NCBI GenBank assembly: GCA_964422145.1
Contig: CAYQZV010000003.1
Location: 1-64,000, forward strand
DNA: 64,000 bases
Origin: JACNKV01 sp964422145
GTDB lineage: Bacteria; Fidelibacterota; Marinisomatia; Marinisomatales; JACNKV01
Direction: 5' to 3'
A model generated the notes under the pieces. That model was not told the DNA's origin and did not search any database. It was given only the letters and a program-made list of their open reading frames with translations. Shown in pieces: positions 42,616 through 50,982 of this stretch. The translations under genes were made by a program, and so were the position numbers. Every line of letters starts with the position of its first letter. Within the stretch, counting starts at the first letter, position 1.

Positions 42616-43095
42616 TCAGTTTATATCTAATGTTGTAAAAACTTCTGAAATGTCGGTCCATGTAAATCCTTTTCGCTGTAAAAAAGCAAGGAGCCGTTTT
42701 TTTTCTTTCTGATCCATTGTTATCCCGGAGCTAATATTCTTTTTCTGCAGATGATAGTTGATCAATTCTGTTATTGGGAATTCTATGTAAATATCGTTCA
42801 TGACTCGATTTACCAGAGATGGCTCCAGCCTATGGACAATCACTTCCTGCCGAAGAGCTCTCGGTCCGATCTTTTTGTTCCGGACTTTATCTCGACAAAA
42901 AGCAACGGCAAATTCTTCATCATTCAGATATTCCATCTTCAGTAATTTTTGAATGACCGGTTCGATTTCTTCGTTGGTATACCCTTTTTTTAGCAAGCGG
43001 TCCTGCATTTCAGACACACTTCTCATTCGATATTGCAGTAAACCGAACGCCGATTCGAGGATTTTATTTTGTGACTCCGATCGTTGTAAGTCCAA
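42616..43095 (-). CDS. recX: RecX-family RecA modulator
   Basis: 159 residues with the three-helix repeats of RecX (ALLQYRMRSVSEMQDRLLKKGYTNEEIEPVIQKL as pattern; RNKKIGPRALRQEVIVHRLE; QKEKKRLLAFLQRKGFTWTDISEVF). RecX caps RecA filaments. It lies downstream of recA, 142 bases away, with a terminator between them (43144-43171), so it may be made at a lower level than RecA. Confidence 0.88.
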   Translation of the reverse strand: MDLQRSESQNKILESAFGLLQYRMRSVSEMQDRLLKKGYTNEEIEPVIQKLLKMEYLNDEEFAVAFCRDKVRNKKIGPRALRQEVIVHRLEPSLVNRVMNDIYIEFPITELINYHLQKKNISSGITMDQKEKKRLLAFLQRKGFTWTDISEVFTTLDIN

Positions 43096-43143
43096 ATACG
43101 TGTTCTCATCGAGGATATCACCGACTGAAAAATTGGATGAAAG

Positions 43144-43171
43144 AAAAACGTCCTCAGAAATTCCGAAGACG
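43144..43171 (-). terminator. terminator between recA and recX
   Basis: Read on the minus strand, CGTCTTCGGA / TCTGAGGACG (with two G-U pairs) folds around ATT and is followed by TTTTTCTTTC. It should limit readthrough from recA into recX. Confidence 0.8.
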
Positions 43172-43237
43172 CTTTGATCATCAAAATAGAGAGTTCTTCT
43201 ACTCGAATTTCGACGCTGGTTTGTAATCTTGACAATT

Positions 43238-44260
43238 TTACGCTTCAGCGGAGTCCTCCGGTTCGTCCATCCCGGTAAAGGCTTTTACTTCCTTAATAAT
43301 GGCTTCTCTTTCTTCCTGATTTTCTTTCAAAAAGAGCTTCACATTTTCACGTCCCTGCCCTAAACGAACATCGCCCCATGAGAACCAAGAACCAGTTTTT
43401 TGCAGGATATTTCCTTTCAGCGCTAAATCAATGAGATCTCCTTCAAAGGAAATCCCTTCTCCGTACATCAGATCCAATTCTGTTACCTTGAAGGGCGGAG
43501 CGACTTTATTCTTCACGATCTTGACTTTCACACGGTTACCGATAAAATCCTGCCCGTCTTTGATGGCTGCAATTCTGCGGATGTCAAGTCGAACGGATGT
43601 GTAAAACTTTAATGCTCTTCCGCCAGGTGTTGTTTCGGGATTACCGAACATCACTCCTATCTTTTCACGAATCTGGTTGATAAAGACCACGCAGGTATTG
43701 GATCGTTTGACCGTTCCGGTGAGTTTCCGAAGCGCTTGAGACATTAATCTTGCCTGCAGTCCAACATGCGTATCGCCCATTTCACCTTCTAATTCTGCTC
43801 GTGGAACCAATGCTGCAACCGAATCGATGATGATCACATCCAAAGCGCCGCTGCGCACCAGTGTTTCGGTGATCTCTAATGCCTGTTCTCCGGTATCCGG
43901 TTGAGAAATTAACAGATCATTGATGTTGATCCCGAGTTTCTGAGAATACACAGGATCCAAAGCATGTTCAGCGTCGATAAAAGCTGCATGACCGCCGGCT
44001 TTTTGCGCCTCAGCAACAATATGGAGTGCCAGGGTTGTTTTCCCGGAAGACTCCGGGCCGAAGATCTCGATAATTCTACCTTTCGGAATACCGCCGACAC
44101 CTAATGCAATATCCAAGGATAAACTACCGGTTTGGATGACATTCTGAGAAACAACAGATGTCCCAGCACCTAATTTCATAATTGATCCCGGACCAAATTG
44201 TTTGTTCAATTGATCCATGGCTAAATCTAAAGCTTTTAATTTTTTTTCTTTATTACTCAT
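43238..44260 (-). CDS. recA: RecA recombinase
   Basis: 340 residues with all landmarks: Walker A GPESSGKTT (about 68-76), the Walker B region LDVIIIDSVAALVPRAE, QARLMSQALRKL, the L1/L2 loop segments (GVMFGNPETTPGGRALKFYTSVRLD as pattern) and an acidic C-terminus (DEPEDSAEA). It carries out homologous strand exchange and triggers LexA cleavage. It sits in the middle of a long minus-strand operon after thpR (9 bases). Confidence 0.98.
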   Translation of the reverse strand: MSNKEKKLKALDLAMDQLNKQFGPGSIMKLGAGTSVVSQNVIQTGSLSLDIALGVGGIPKGRIIEIFGPESSGKTTLALHIVAEAQKAGGHAAFIDAEHALDPVYSQKLGININDLLISQPDTGEQALEITETLVRSGALDVIIIDSVAALVPRAELEGEMGDTHVGLQARLMSQALRKLTGTVKRSNTCVVFINQIREKIGVMFGNPETTPGGRALKFYTSVRLDIRRIAAIKDGQDFIGNRVKVKIVKNKVAPPFKVTELDLMYGEGISFEGDLIDLALKGNILQKTGSWFSWGDVRLGQGRENVKLFLKENQEEREAIIKEVKAFTGMDEPEDSAEA

Positions 44261-44269
44261 GTCATTCTC

Positions 44270-44854
44270 CTATTCAGTGTCAGTCGCTTTTGAAAAATGG
44301 GTTCCTAGGATGCTGTGCAGCGGTCCTTTCGGCAGTAATTCACTTGCCATAAACCTGACCCGATTTACCGTCATAGGGACGGGTTCAAATGTTGTTTGGA
44401 TAAAGGAAGAAATATCCGGTGTCCATTGCGGCGGGTATTTGATCCGTGCAATGGTGATATGCGGAACATATTCACTCGTCTCAGAAGGGAAACCTAACGG
44501 ATCGAGCTTGGCATTGATCTCCTGTACTAACGATGATAATGCATCTGTTTCGCCTTCTAAGCCAAGCCATAACGTCCTTGGGCGACGCGGGTCCGGGAAA
44601 CATCCTGTTCCTTTCACGGTGAGATTAAATGGTCCGTGATTTGAGACCACGTCACCGATCACACGGTTGAGTTCATCCACACTTTCTGGCGGTGTATGCC
44701 CTAAAAATTTTAAGGTTAAATGAATTTGGCCGCGTTTTACCCAGTGGATATTCCCTTTTTGAAGCTGGATGGTCGTTTTCAGCATATCCTGAATCGAAAC
44801 CACTTCTTTTGGCACGGTTACAGATATAAAGGTTCTTAGTAATTTATTTGTCAT
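44270..44854 (-). CDS. thpR: RNA 2',3'-cyclic phosphodiesterase (ThpR/LigT)
   Basis: 194 residues. Both 2H motifs are clear: HLTLKFLGHT and HITIARIK. It opens 2',3'-cyclic phosphates and may ligate RNA. It overlaps cinA by 4 bases. It is distinct from the shorter 2H protein encoded at 19864-20349. Confidence 0.9.
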   Translation of the reverse strand: MTNKLLRTFISVTVPKEVVSIQDMLKTTIQLQKGNIHWVKRGQIHLTLKFLGHTPPESVDELNRVIGDVVSNHGPFNLTVKGTGCFPDPRRPRTLWLGLEGETDALSSLVQEINAKLDPLGFPSETSEYVPHITIARIKYPPQWTPDISSFIQTTFEPVPMTVNRVRFMASELLPKGPLHSILGTHFSKATDTE

Positions 44855-46062
44855 TTGTTTAATGTAAGTCTAATCATATTTAAGGCAGCTTGGCTACTAA
44901 GATATTTATTTCCTTTCCGATCACGCGGAAAAATAAATTGTCTAGCCGAAACATCATCTCGAACCGCTAAACCGATATAAACCAACCCGACTGGTTTTTC
45001 CTTTGTCCCGCCACCGGGTCCTGCAATACCGGTGATACTCACACCCAGATCGGTTTTCATCAATTGTTGAACGCCTTCCGCCATTTCAATAGCGGTCTGC
45101 TCTGATACAGCGCCAACTCGCTCCAATGTTTCCTCTTCTACATCAAGGATATTCATTTTAGCATCGTTACTATATGAAACGACACCGCCTTTGAAATAAA
45201 CTGAACTCCCTGGGATATTCGTCAGTCGGTGTGACAGTAATCCTCCCGTGCAGGATTCAGCGGCTGCAAAAGTCAGTCCTTTTTCGATGAGGAGTTTTCC
45301 AACTACGTCTTCTAACGTGACAGTTCCATATCCAAAGATCAACTTTCCCAGATTATCTTCTAATTCTTTTTTTATTTGGGCGACGGCAGACTGTGATGTT
45401 CCGGTTAAGCGAATATCCACGCCAATGAGTTGTGGTAAAAAAGCTACCGTGACATCAGAATGATTGTTCAATATCTCATGAACTTGTTCCGCTAATGCTG
45501 ATTCAGTAATTCCGGTCGTTCTCAGTGTGTGAACGATTAAATCTTTTGGACTTTTTTCTTTTAACGCCGGTAAGATTGTTTCCGCCATAATCGCTTTCAT
45601 CTCTTTTGGAACACCCGGCAGCGCATAATAGATTCGGTTTTGAAGCGAATATTGCAGCCCTCTGGCCGTTCCAACGGGGTTTGGTATGGTTTCCCCCTTT
45701 TGAGGTGTAAAAGCCTGATTTCGATTCAATTTCGGAATGTTTGGAGATATTTTCTGGAATCGTTCGGTGAGTTTCTCCCAATAATCTTCGGAAAATTCGG
45801 GTGTATCTTGAAAAAATGTGTAAAATGCAGACGATGTAACATCGTCATGAGTTGGACCGAGTCCGCCCGTTACAATTATTACATCTTGATCGGATGTAGT
45901 TTTCAATGCCGATATGATTATTTCAGGATCATCCGGTAGAGTCAAATGCGTTGATACTGACAATCCGACTTTTCCGAGTTCCTGTCCGATCCACGCTGCG
46001 TTTGTGTCAACGGTAAAACCGGAGAGAAGTTCATTTCCGACAGTGATCAGTGTAATCTTCAT
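44851..46062 (-). CDS. cinA: CinA: NMN amidase / ADP-ribose pyrophosphatase-type protein
   Basis: 403 residues, the full two-domain form. The N-terminal molybdopterin-binding-like domain (about 1-170: TVGNELLSGFTVDTNA, VTGGLGPTHDDVT, ALPGVPKEMKA) is joined to the C-terminal amidase domain (about 245-400: LTFAAAESCTGGLLSHRLTNIPGSS as pattern; VSITGIAGPGGG). The protein recycles pyridine nucleotides. Its start overlaps the end of pgpA by 4 bases. Association with recA is common. Confidence 0.94.
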   Translation of the reverse strand: MKITLITVGNELLSGFTVDTNAAWIGQELGKVGLSVSTHLTLPDDPEIIISALKTTSDQDVIIVTGGLGPTHDDVTSSAFYTFFQDTPEFSEDYWEKLTERFQKISPNIPKLNRNQAFTPQKGETIPNPVGTARGLQYSLQNRIYYALPGVPKEMKAIMAETILPALKEKSPKDLIVHTLRTTGITESALAEQVHEILNNHSDVTVAFLPQLIGVDIRLTGTSQSAVAQIKKELEDNLGKLIFGYGTVTLEDVVGKLLIEKGLTFAAAESCTGGLLSHRLTNIPGSSVYFKGGVVSYSNDAKMNILDVEEETLERVGAVSEQTAIEMAEGVQQLMKTDLGVSITGIAGPGGGTKEKPVGLVYIGLAVRDDVSARQFIFPRDRKGNKYLSSQAALNMIRLTLNK

Positions 46063-46526
46063 CCCGCTGCCACCTGATAAATGAATAAGATCACACCAGC
46101 TGCCAGTCCTGCAGCGATGTCATCCATCATCACGCCCCATCCGTTTGAAAGTTGATCTAACTTTCGTATCGGACCGGGTTTCCAAATATCAAACAATCTA
46201 AACAATATGAATGCCGCAATTCCGTACCAAAGTGTGTGTGGAATAAACCAAAATGCGATCCATTGTCCTGCCCATTCATCAATAACAATCCGTGAGGGAT
46301 CAGACTCTTGCGTACTATCCTCGATAATGCTTGAGGTAATCACGCCTAATATCGTTATTATGATAGTTACAGAGATGAGAAATGGCAGTCCAATCCATGG
46401 ATAAATATAATACCAAGCTGCAAATGCGGCTAAGCTTCCAACCGTTCCGGGTGCCAACGGAGCCTTCCCGATATAGAACACGGTTGCAAAAAGTTCTGAT
46501 AGTTTAAGTTTCATCAATTTATGCAA
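46059..46526 (-). CDS. pgpA: phosphatidylglycerophosphatase A
   Basis: 155 residues, a membrane protein with three to four helices and the family landmarks GKAPLAPGTVGSL, IVIDEWAGQWIAFWF and DIAAGLAAG. It removes phosphate from phosphatidylglycerol phosphate, the step after PgsA. It overlaps pgsA by 8 bases, so the two steps are made together. Confidence 0.92.
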   Translation of the reverse strand: MHKLMKLKLSELFATVFYIGKAPLAPGTVGSLAAFAAWYYIYPWIGLPFLISVTIIITILGVITSSIIEDSTQESDPSRIVIDEWAGQWIAFWFIPHTLWYGIAAFILFRLFDIWKPGPIRKLDQLSNGWGVMMDDIAAGLAAGVILFIYQVAAG

Positions 46527-47103
46527 AAAATTGACGGATCACCCTACGATTATGATAGACGTAAGAAATACCGGTGACCACTGTAAATATGGCCGTTAAG
46601 CCTGTTAAATAATAGATCAGATTCATTTGCAGGATCAGTTTTATCATCGGAAGAAGCCAATCAATCGGCAAGCCCTTGAAGCCAATAATGGTCAAAATAA
46701 ACACGATAAGTCCGATTTGCGTAGCCGTTTTTGCTTTGGCGATCATGCTGGTTTCCATCGTCAATCCTTTTCGATTCATCGCCATTCGAAGTCCTGTGAC
46801 AAATAAATCCCTGAAAATAATGAGAACAACCATCCAGTACTCGATTAATCCCATGACGGCAAAAGAGATAAATGCGGATGAAACCAAAATCTTATCTGCA
46901 AGCGGATCAAGAAAAGCTCCTTCAGGTGTGATCATGTTATACTTTCGAGCATAATATCCGTCATAGGCATCCGTGATGGACGCAATAACAAAGATGAATA
47001 GTGCAACCGTATTTGCATACGGAAACGACGCAAATAGACAGATAATGAAGAACGGGGTCAACAAAATTCGAAATACCGTCAGAATGTTAGGCAGATTTAA
47101 AAT
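46519..47103 (-). CDS. pgsA: phosphatidylglycerophosphate synthase, probable ATT start
   Basis: The CDP-alcohol transferase motif is complete (DGYYARKYNMITPEGAFLD, i.e. DGxxAR-x8-G-x3-D-x3-D). The nearest standard start (TTG 47064) would cut off the conserved N-terminus, which is present upstream in frame as LNLPNILTVFRIL. The only candidate codons for that part are ATT (47103) or CTG. ATT 47103 has a strong ribosome site GGGAGG six bases ahead and overlaps the recR stop by 7 bases, so I choose it (194 residues). PgsA makes the first committed intermediate of phosphatidylglycerol. Confidence 0.88.
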   Translation of the reverse strand: MLNLPNILTVFRILLTPFFIICLFASFPYANTVALFIFVIASITDAYDGYYARKYNMITPEGAFLDPLADKILVSSAFISFAVMGLIEYWMVVLIIFRDLFVTGLRMAMNRKGLTMETSMIAKAKTATQIGLIVFILTIIGFKGLPIDWLLPMIKLILQMNLIYYLTGLTAIFTVVTGISYVYHNRRVIRQFFA

Positions 47104-47690
47104 GTGGTCCTCCCTTCCATTGCACGGATCAAAGTTGCATCATCGGTGTATTCCAGATCGCTGCCGACTGGCAATCCTCTGGCTAACCTTGTGATACGAA
47201 CATCCGTATCTTGTAAGATTTTTCCGAGATACAAAGCCGTTGTATCTCCTTCAACGCTTGGATTAGTGGCAATCACAATCTCCATCCCGTCTTTAACCCG
47301 ATGCACCAATCCGTCGATATTCAGATCATCAGGACCAATTCCGTCTAACGGAGACAACACACCGCCTAGCACATGATAAACACCGTTAAATCGGTTCGTA
47401 CGTTCAAAAGCAAAAATATCAGCAGGATCTTCTACAACACAGATGAGATCTTTATTCCGTTTCATATCTGAACAGATACGGCATGGATCTTCTTCGGTAA
47501 TTCCACCGCAGACCGAACAGAAAATGATATTTGTTTTCACTTTCAGCAAGGCTTCTGCCATTTGTGCAATCTGTTCATTCGGTGATTTCAACACAAAGAA
47601 TGCCATACGCTGGGCTGTTTTCTTACCAATCCCAGGGAATTTTGAGAACTCTTCAATGAGTTTCTCTACGCTGTCAGGAATCATCGCCAT
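47097..47690 (-). CDS. recR: recombination protein RecR
   Basis: 197 residues: helix-hairpin-helix start (FSKFPGIGKKTAQRMAFFVL as pattern), a four-Cys zinc site (CSVCGGITEEDPCRIC), and a Toprim domain (ICVVEDPADIFAFE). It loads RecA at gaps with RecF/RecO. It follows ybaB with a one-base gap and sits in the conserved dnaX-ybaB-recR order. Confidence 0.97.
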   Translation of the reverse strand: MAMIPDSVEKLIEEFSKFPGIGKKTAQRMAFFVLKSPNEQIAQMAEALLKVKTNIIFCSVCGGITEEDPCRICSDMKRNKDLICVVEDPADIFAFERTNRFNGVYHVLGGVLSPLDGIGPDDLNIDGLVHRVKDGMEIVIATNPSVEGDTTALYLGKILQDTDVRITRLARGLPVGSDLEYTDDATLIRAMEGRTTF

Positions 47691-47691
47691 A

Positions 47692-48024
47692 TTACATCCC
47701 AGGGAGTTTCATTCCCCCTAACATGTTTCCGGTTACGGCACTCATTTGTCCTTGAGATTCTTCCTGCGCTTTGCTGATTGCTTTATTGACGGCAGAAATT
47801 ATCAGATCTTCCAATAATTCTTTTTCCTCTTCCATTGCTTCTTTGTCGATCGTGATCTCGAGAATTTCCATTTTCCCGTTTGCAACGACTTTCACCATCC
47901 CGCCACCGGAATCCGCTTCGACAATCATCTCATCGAGATTATTTTGGATGTCTTCAATCTTCTTCTGCATTTCGCGGGCTTGCTTCAGCATGTTGGTCAT
48001 ATTTCCTTTATTAAACATCATCAT
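47692..48024 (-). CDS. ybaB: YbaB/EbfC nucleoid-associated protein
   Basis: 110 residues with the family pattern MLKQAREMQKKIEDIQNNLDE, GGGMVKVVANGKMEILEITID, and a short Gly/Met tail (NMLGGMKLPGM). It binds DNA. It lies 2 bases after dnaX and 1 base before recR. There are three possible in-frame ATG codons at the start. Confidence 0.96.
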   Translation of the reverse strand: MMMFNKGNMTNMLKQAREMQKKIEDIQNNLDEMIVEADSGGGMVKVVANGKMEILEITIDKEAMEEEKELLEDLIISAVNKAISKAQEESQGQMSAVTGNMLGGMKLPGM

Positions 48025-48026
48025 TC

Positions 48027-49724
48027 CTATTTTAATAATTCTCCCTGAAATTTATCGATCACTTTTCTTACGATCTCTCTGCTGTTTGCTTCCAGGGATT
48101 CTTTTTCTGTTTGTTGTTTTAATTTTTGTTCATTTATATCCCGGGTTTCATTCAACACAAACTTGCATCGTAAATCATGCCCCAGGCGATCCTGGATCGT
48201 CCGCTCAACCGCTAATCGGTTTCGATCCAAAATACTAATATTAAACTTGGACACATCTGTGACTTGAATCGTCAAAACATTCCCTTTGATCTGATCCGGA
48301 TCACTGTGATCTAAAATCATCCCCAATGACGGACGATTCTCATTGACCGTATTAATGATCTCAATCCAGTGTTCTTTTAACTCATTCACCGAAACAGAAG
48401 TTTCCGGAATATTCTCTTTTTCCCCAGGTTCTTCGATCTCTTCTATTTTCTCCACTTTTGGAGCAGTACGCTCTTCTGATACCACAGTTTTTTCAACTGG
48501 TTTCGGAGTTTCAACTTTTGGTTTTGGCTGAACAGGATCCGGTTTTTTCACAATAGATTTAGTCGCTTTAGGAGAAGGTGTTTTTCTCTGCACTTTATTG
48601 GGAGATGACATCGTCGATAGAACTTCATCAATATGGACAGACTGATCCATTTCGAGGAAGCGAAGCAGGATCATCTCTAATAAAATGTGCGGCTGACTTG
48701 CTCGTTTTGTTGTGGTTTCTAAATCAACCAGCTGTCTAGAAATTCGCAGCAGATCACGGTTATCCCATCGTTGAGCTTCATCAATATACTGTGATTTCAA
48801 ATCCTCGCTTAACTCGGCGGTATCCAATCCTTTGGGGATGGAAGCGATCAACAAGTTGCGGATATGCTCATTCAGTCCGAGGACAACCTCATTTACGGGC
48901 AGTCCAGTAAAACGGATTTCATGAAGAATTTCCATCATTTTTTCACCGGAACGTTCGGCAACCGCATCCGTCACGCGGAAATACACTTGGTGTGGAATCA
49001 ATCCGAGCACGCTGACGACTTCATCATAACTGATCGGCTCTTCACAAAACGAAATGACTTGATCCAAAACACTTAATGCATCCCGCATACTTCCGTCTGC
49101 CTTTTGTGCAATCGCTTTGACGGAATCATCATCCATGGTGACTTTCTCTTCTTTGAGAATATGCTGAATGTGTTCAGCAATAGTCTGAACGGTAATCCTG
49201 TTGAAATCATAGCGCTGGCATCGAGAAATGATTGTAGCGGGAACTTTATGAATATCGGTCGTGGCAAAAATGAATTTTCCGTGGGGCGGCGGTTCTTCTA
49301 AGGTTCGAAGCAGCGCATTGAACGCCTGTGTCGTAAGCATATGCACTTCATCAATGATGATGATCTTGTACGGCGAATTCATCGGCGGATACTGAATTAA
49401 CTCTCTTAAATTGCGAATCTCATCAATCCCGCGGTTCGATGCACCGTCAATCTCAAGGACGTCCATGTTACGACCGTCAGTGATTTCTTTACAATTGTTA
49501 CACTCATTACAGGAGTTCCCCGGTGTATTACTGCAATTCAGGGCTTTTGCGAGCAGCCGGGCTACTGTTGTTTTTCCGACACCGCGCGGACCGGTGAATA
49601 AATATCCTTGGGCGATACGGTCTTTCGCAAATGCATTGACTAATGTGCGCGTAACATGGTCTTGTCCGACAACATCAGAAAATGTCTGCGGTCTCCATTT
49701 TAATGATAGTATTTGGTATGCCAT
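48027..49724 (-). CDS. dnaX: DNA polymerase III gamma/tau subunit
   Basis: 565 residues. Clamp-loader AAA+ motifs are all present: Walker A GPRGVGKT (45-52), zinc Cys at 64, 72, 75 and 78, DEVH (125-128), SRC sensor (167-169). Residues after about 370 are a Lys/Pro/Glu-rich linker and a C-terminal tau-like part. I see no obvious frameshift site for a separate gamma form. SRP RNA lies directly upstream and ybaB-recR downstream, the classical gene order. Confidence 0.97.
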   Translation of the reverse strand: MAYQILSLKWRPQTFSDVVGQDHVTRTLVNAFAKDRIAQGYLFTGPRGVGKTTVARLLAKALNCSNTPGNSCNECNNCKEITDGRNMDVLEIDGASNRGIDEIRNLRELIQYPPMNSPYKIIIIDEVHMLTTQAFNALLRTLEEPPPHGKFIFATTDIHKVPATIISRCQRYDFNRITVQTIAEHIQHILKEEKVTMDDDSVKAIAQKADGSMRDALSVLDQVISFCEEPISYDEVVSVLGLIPHQVYFRVTDAVAERSGEKMMEILHEIRFTGLPVNEVVLGLNEHIRNLLIASIPKGLDTAELSEDLKSQYIDEAQRWDNRDLLRISRQLVDLETTTKRASQPHILLEMILLRFLEMDQSVHIDEVLSTMSSPNKVQRKTPSPKATKSIVKKPDPVQPKPKVETPKPVEKTVVSEERTAPKVEKIEEIEEPGEKENIPETSVSVNELKEHWIEIINTVNENRPSLGMILDHSDPDQIKGNVLTIQVTDVSKFNISILDRNRLAVERTIQDRLGHDLRCKFVLNETRDINEQKLKQQTEKESLEANSREIVRKVIDKFQGELLK

Positions 49725-49814
49725 TTCAGTTTAAGATTAGCGGATTTGAATCCGACAAAGAAGTTACAACATTCCGTGATTTCACGGCAGAAATAATTCA
49801 CGATTTGCGTCAAA

Positions 49815-50092
49815 ATATTGGTCGTGCCCACAATCCGACCATGCTGTTCACTATCCTTATGTGATGAGTTAGCTCCACTCCAGGATTCTCCCGGCACATC
49901 GTTCGATCCGTTTACCGCTGCTTCCTTCCGGACCTGACGGGGTTCACAGATGAACCATTGCGAAAGATTGAAATTTCAACACCACTTTATCCAATAAGCA
50001 TAGGCAGCCACAGCCTCGTTGTGTCTTTAATCCTGCTATAGCGGATTGCAGGTTACAGGGCACCGCTGACTCCCCATCCAGCACGACCAAAT
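49815..50092 (-). ncRNA. ffs: large-type SRP RNA with Alu domain
   Basis: The minus strand carries the universal helix 8 sequence GGTCCGGAAGGAAGCAGC (about 49917-49934) and, upstream, the Alu-domain elements GCGGTGCCCTGTAACCTGC and AATCCGC, plus AAGTGGTGTTGA and TTCGCAATGG. The ends close on each other: GGTCGTGC (50081-50088) and GCACGACC (49820-49827). This gives an RNA of about 275 bases, like the Bacillus scRNA and unlike the short E. coli 4.5S RNA. Two small stems (49774-49787, 49741-49754) lie between it and dnaX. No CDS is assigned within it. Confidence 0.93.
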
Positions 50093-50129
50093 CTACACAA
50101 CGGATAACACGAATAGTGCCATCCACCTG

Positions 50130-50202
50130 TGGAGTCGAGGAGAATCGAACTCCCGACCTCAGCATTGCGAACGCTGCGCTCTCCCAACTGAGCTACGACC
50201 CC
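50130..50202 (-). tRNA. tRNA-Ala (CGC)
   Basis: 73 bases. Acceptor GGGGTCG/CGACTCC, D arm, anticodon stem CAGCG/TGCTG with loop TTCGCAA (anticodon CGC), T arm GGGAG/CTCCT with TTCGAAT, discriminator A. CCA is not encoded. It leads the SRP-dnaX unit. Confidence 0.95.
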
Positions 50203-50217
50203 GATAAAACGGGAGGG

Positions 50218-50246
50218 AATTTAAGAGATTCTTCAACCTATGACAA
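50218..50246 (-). promoter_or_regulatory. sigma-70-like promoter for tRNA-Ala and SRP RNA
   Basis: On the minus strand, TTGTCA, a 17-base spacer, and TAAATT, placing the start near 50211, nine bases ahead of the tRNA. It may serve tRNA-Ala, SRP RNA and dnaX. Confidence 0.6.
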
Positions 50247-50317
50247 TAAACCAAATTATCAATCTAAATGTTTATACTGGGTTTCCTAGTTGCCGTATTA
50301 CAGACATCTCCAGTCAC

Positions 50318-50359
50318 CCGAAGGTAACGCAAAGCGTTACGCAGGATGGCAGAGAGAGG
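50318..50359. repeat. direct repeat, copy A, flanking the GIY-YIG gene
   Basis: About 40 bases (CCGAAGGTAACGC..GCGTTACGCAGG..GGCAGAGAGAGG) that match copy B at 50782-50825 with about three substitutions and a 2-base indel. It contains an inner palindrome AACGC-AAA-GCGTT. Twelve of its bases (ACCCGAAGGTAA) also occur in the variable arm of tRNA-Ser (50842-50853). Confidence 0.7.
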
Positions 50360-50406
50360 CCAAACTACGCTTCGCCTTCGTTTGGCTTGGATTCTCAAAT
50401 ATTTTT

Positions 50407-50649
50407 TCACTGTATTAATCTTTTTTTCAAGATTGTTTTACCTGAACCGCTCTTAAAATATTTTTCCAACCGTATCGCTTTTTCTTTTGATGTTACTGCG
50501 ACATAAGTGACAAGAGTTAAAGGACGATAAGTTTTCGTTGATTGAGTTTTTCCATCAGAATGTTCTTTTACCCGCCTATTTATATCATTTGTAAATCCCA
50601 CATAGATAAAATTCTTATTCGTGTTTTCTAATGCATAAACATACCACAT
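50407..50649 (-). CDS. small GIY-YIG endonuclease-family protein
   Basis: 80 residues of the short UvrC-like GIY-YIG type: VYAL (replacing GIY), FIYVGFTND (replacing YIG), the INRRVKEH helix with the conserved Arg, and AIRLEKYFK with the conserved Glu. Such proteins cleave or nick DNA; their role in most bacteria is unknown. I start at ATG 50649, which follows GGAGAA, rather than TTG 50667. Similar repeats flank it at 50318-50359 and 50782-50825, beside tRNA-Ser. Confidence 0.88.
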   Translation of the reverse strand: MWYVYALENTNKNFIYVGFTNDINRRVKEHSDGKTQSTKTYRPLTLVTYVAVTSKEKAIRLEKYFKSGSGKTILKKRLIQ

Positions 50650-50697
50650 AATTTCTCCATTAAACAATATGAGTCAGTCATATAAATATAACTCAAT

Positions 50698-50783
50698 GTA
50701 TTACGATTGACAGATAAAATTGGCGCACCAGCCAAATGTGATATAATGCATCACAATTGACAGTAAACTATGGCGAGCCATCC
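50698..50783. repeat. two imperfect tandem copies of about 36 bases
   Basis: TGTATTACGATTGACAG.. (from 50698) and TGCATCACAATTGACAG.. (from 50747) share their layout through TAAA, then TGGCG and GCCA, with a period of about 49 bases. They lie just before direct repeat copy B, downstream of tRNA-Ser. Confidence 0.5.
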
Positions 50784-50825
50784 GAAGATAACGCAACGCG
50801 TTACGCAGGATGGCGGAGAGAGAGG
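50782..50825. repeat. direct repeat, copy B, overlapping the tRNA-Ser 3' end
   Basis: Near-copy of 50318-50359. Its right end overlaps the 3' end of tRNA-Ser, including the encoded CCA and part of the acceptor stem. This is the arrangement expected of an element that integrated at, or copied from, a tRNA end. Confidence 0.7.
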
Positions 50826-50900
50826 GATTCGAACCCCCGTTACCCGAAGGTAAACCGCATTTCGAGTGCGGCGCATTCAGCCAAGCTCTGCCATCTCTCC
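50811..50900 (-). tRNA. tRNA-Ser (CGA)
   Basis: About 87 bases plus an encoded CCA. Acceptor GGAGAGA/TCTCTCC, anticodon stem CCGCA/TGCGG with loop CTCGAAA (anticodon CGA), a long variable arm TTTACCTTCGGGTAA, T arm with TTCGAAT, discriminator G. The encoded CCA differs from tRNA-Ala, tRNA-Leu and tRNA-Cys here, which lack it. Confidence 0.93.
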
Positions 50901-50982
50901 ATGCTGAAAATTACGACACTTCTCAAACGCAGGAAAAGCGGTTTACTCCTGGTTATACCGGGGTTAATTTAATCTACTATTT

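Noticed and set aside
43023..43235. Small gene between recA and recX
   Set aside because: The stretch holds the recA terminator; the frame overlaps recX and has no recognisable content.
49700..50165. Open frames of 60 to 73 codons between dnaX and tRNA-Ala
   Set aside because: They lie in the SRP RNA, whose conserved elements and closing helix explain the sequence.
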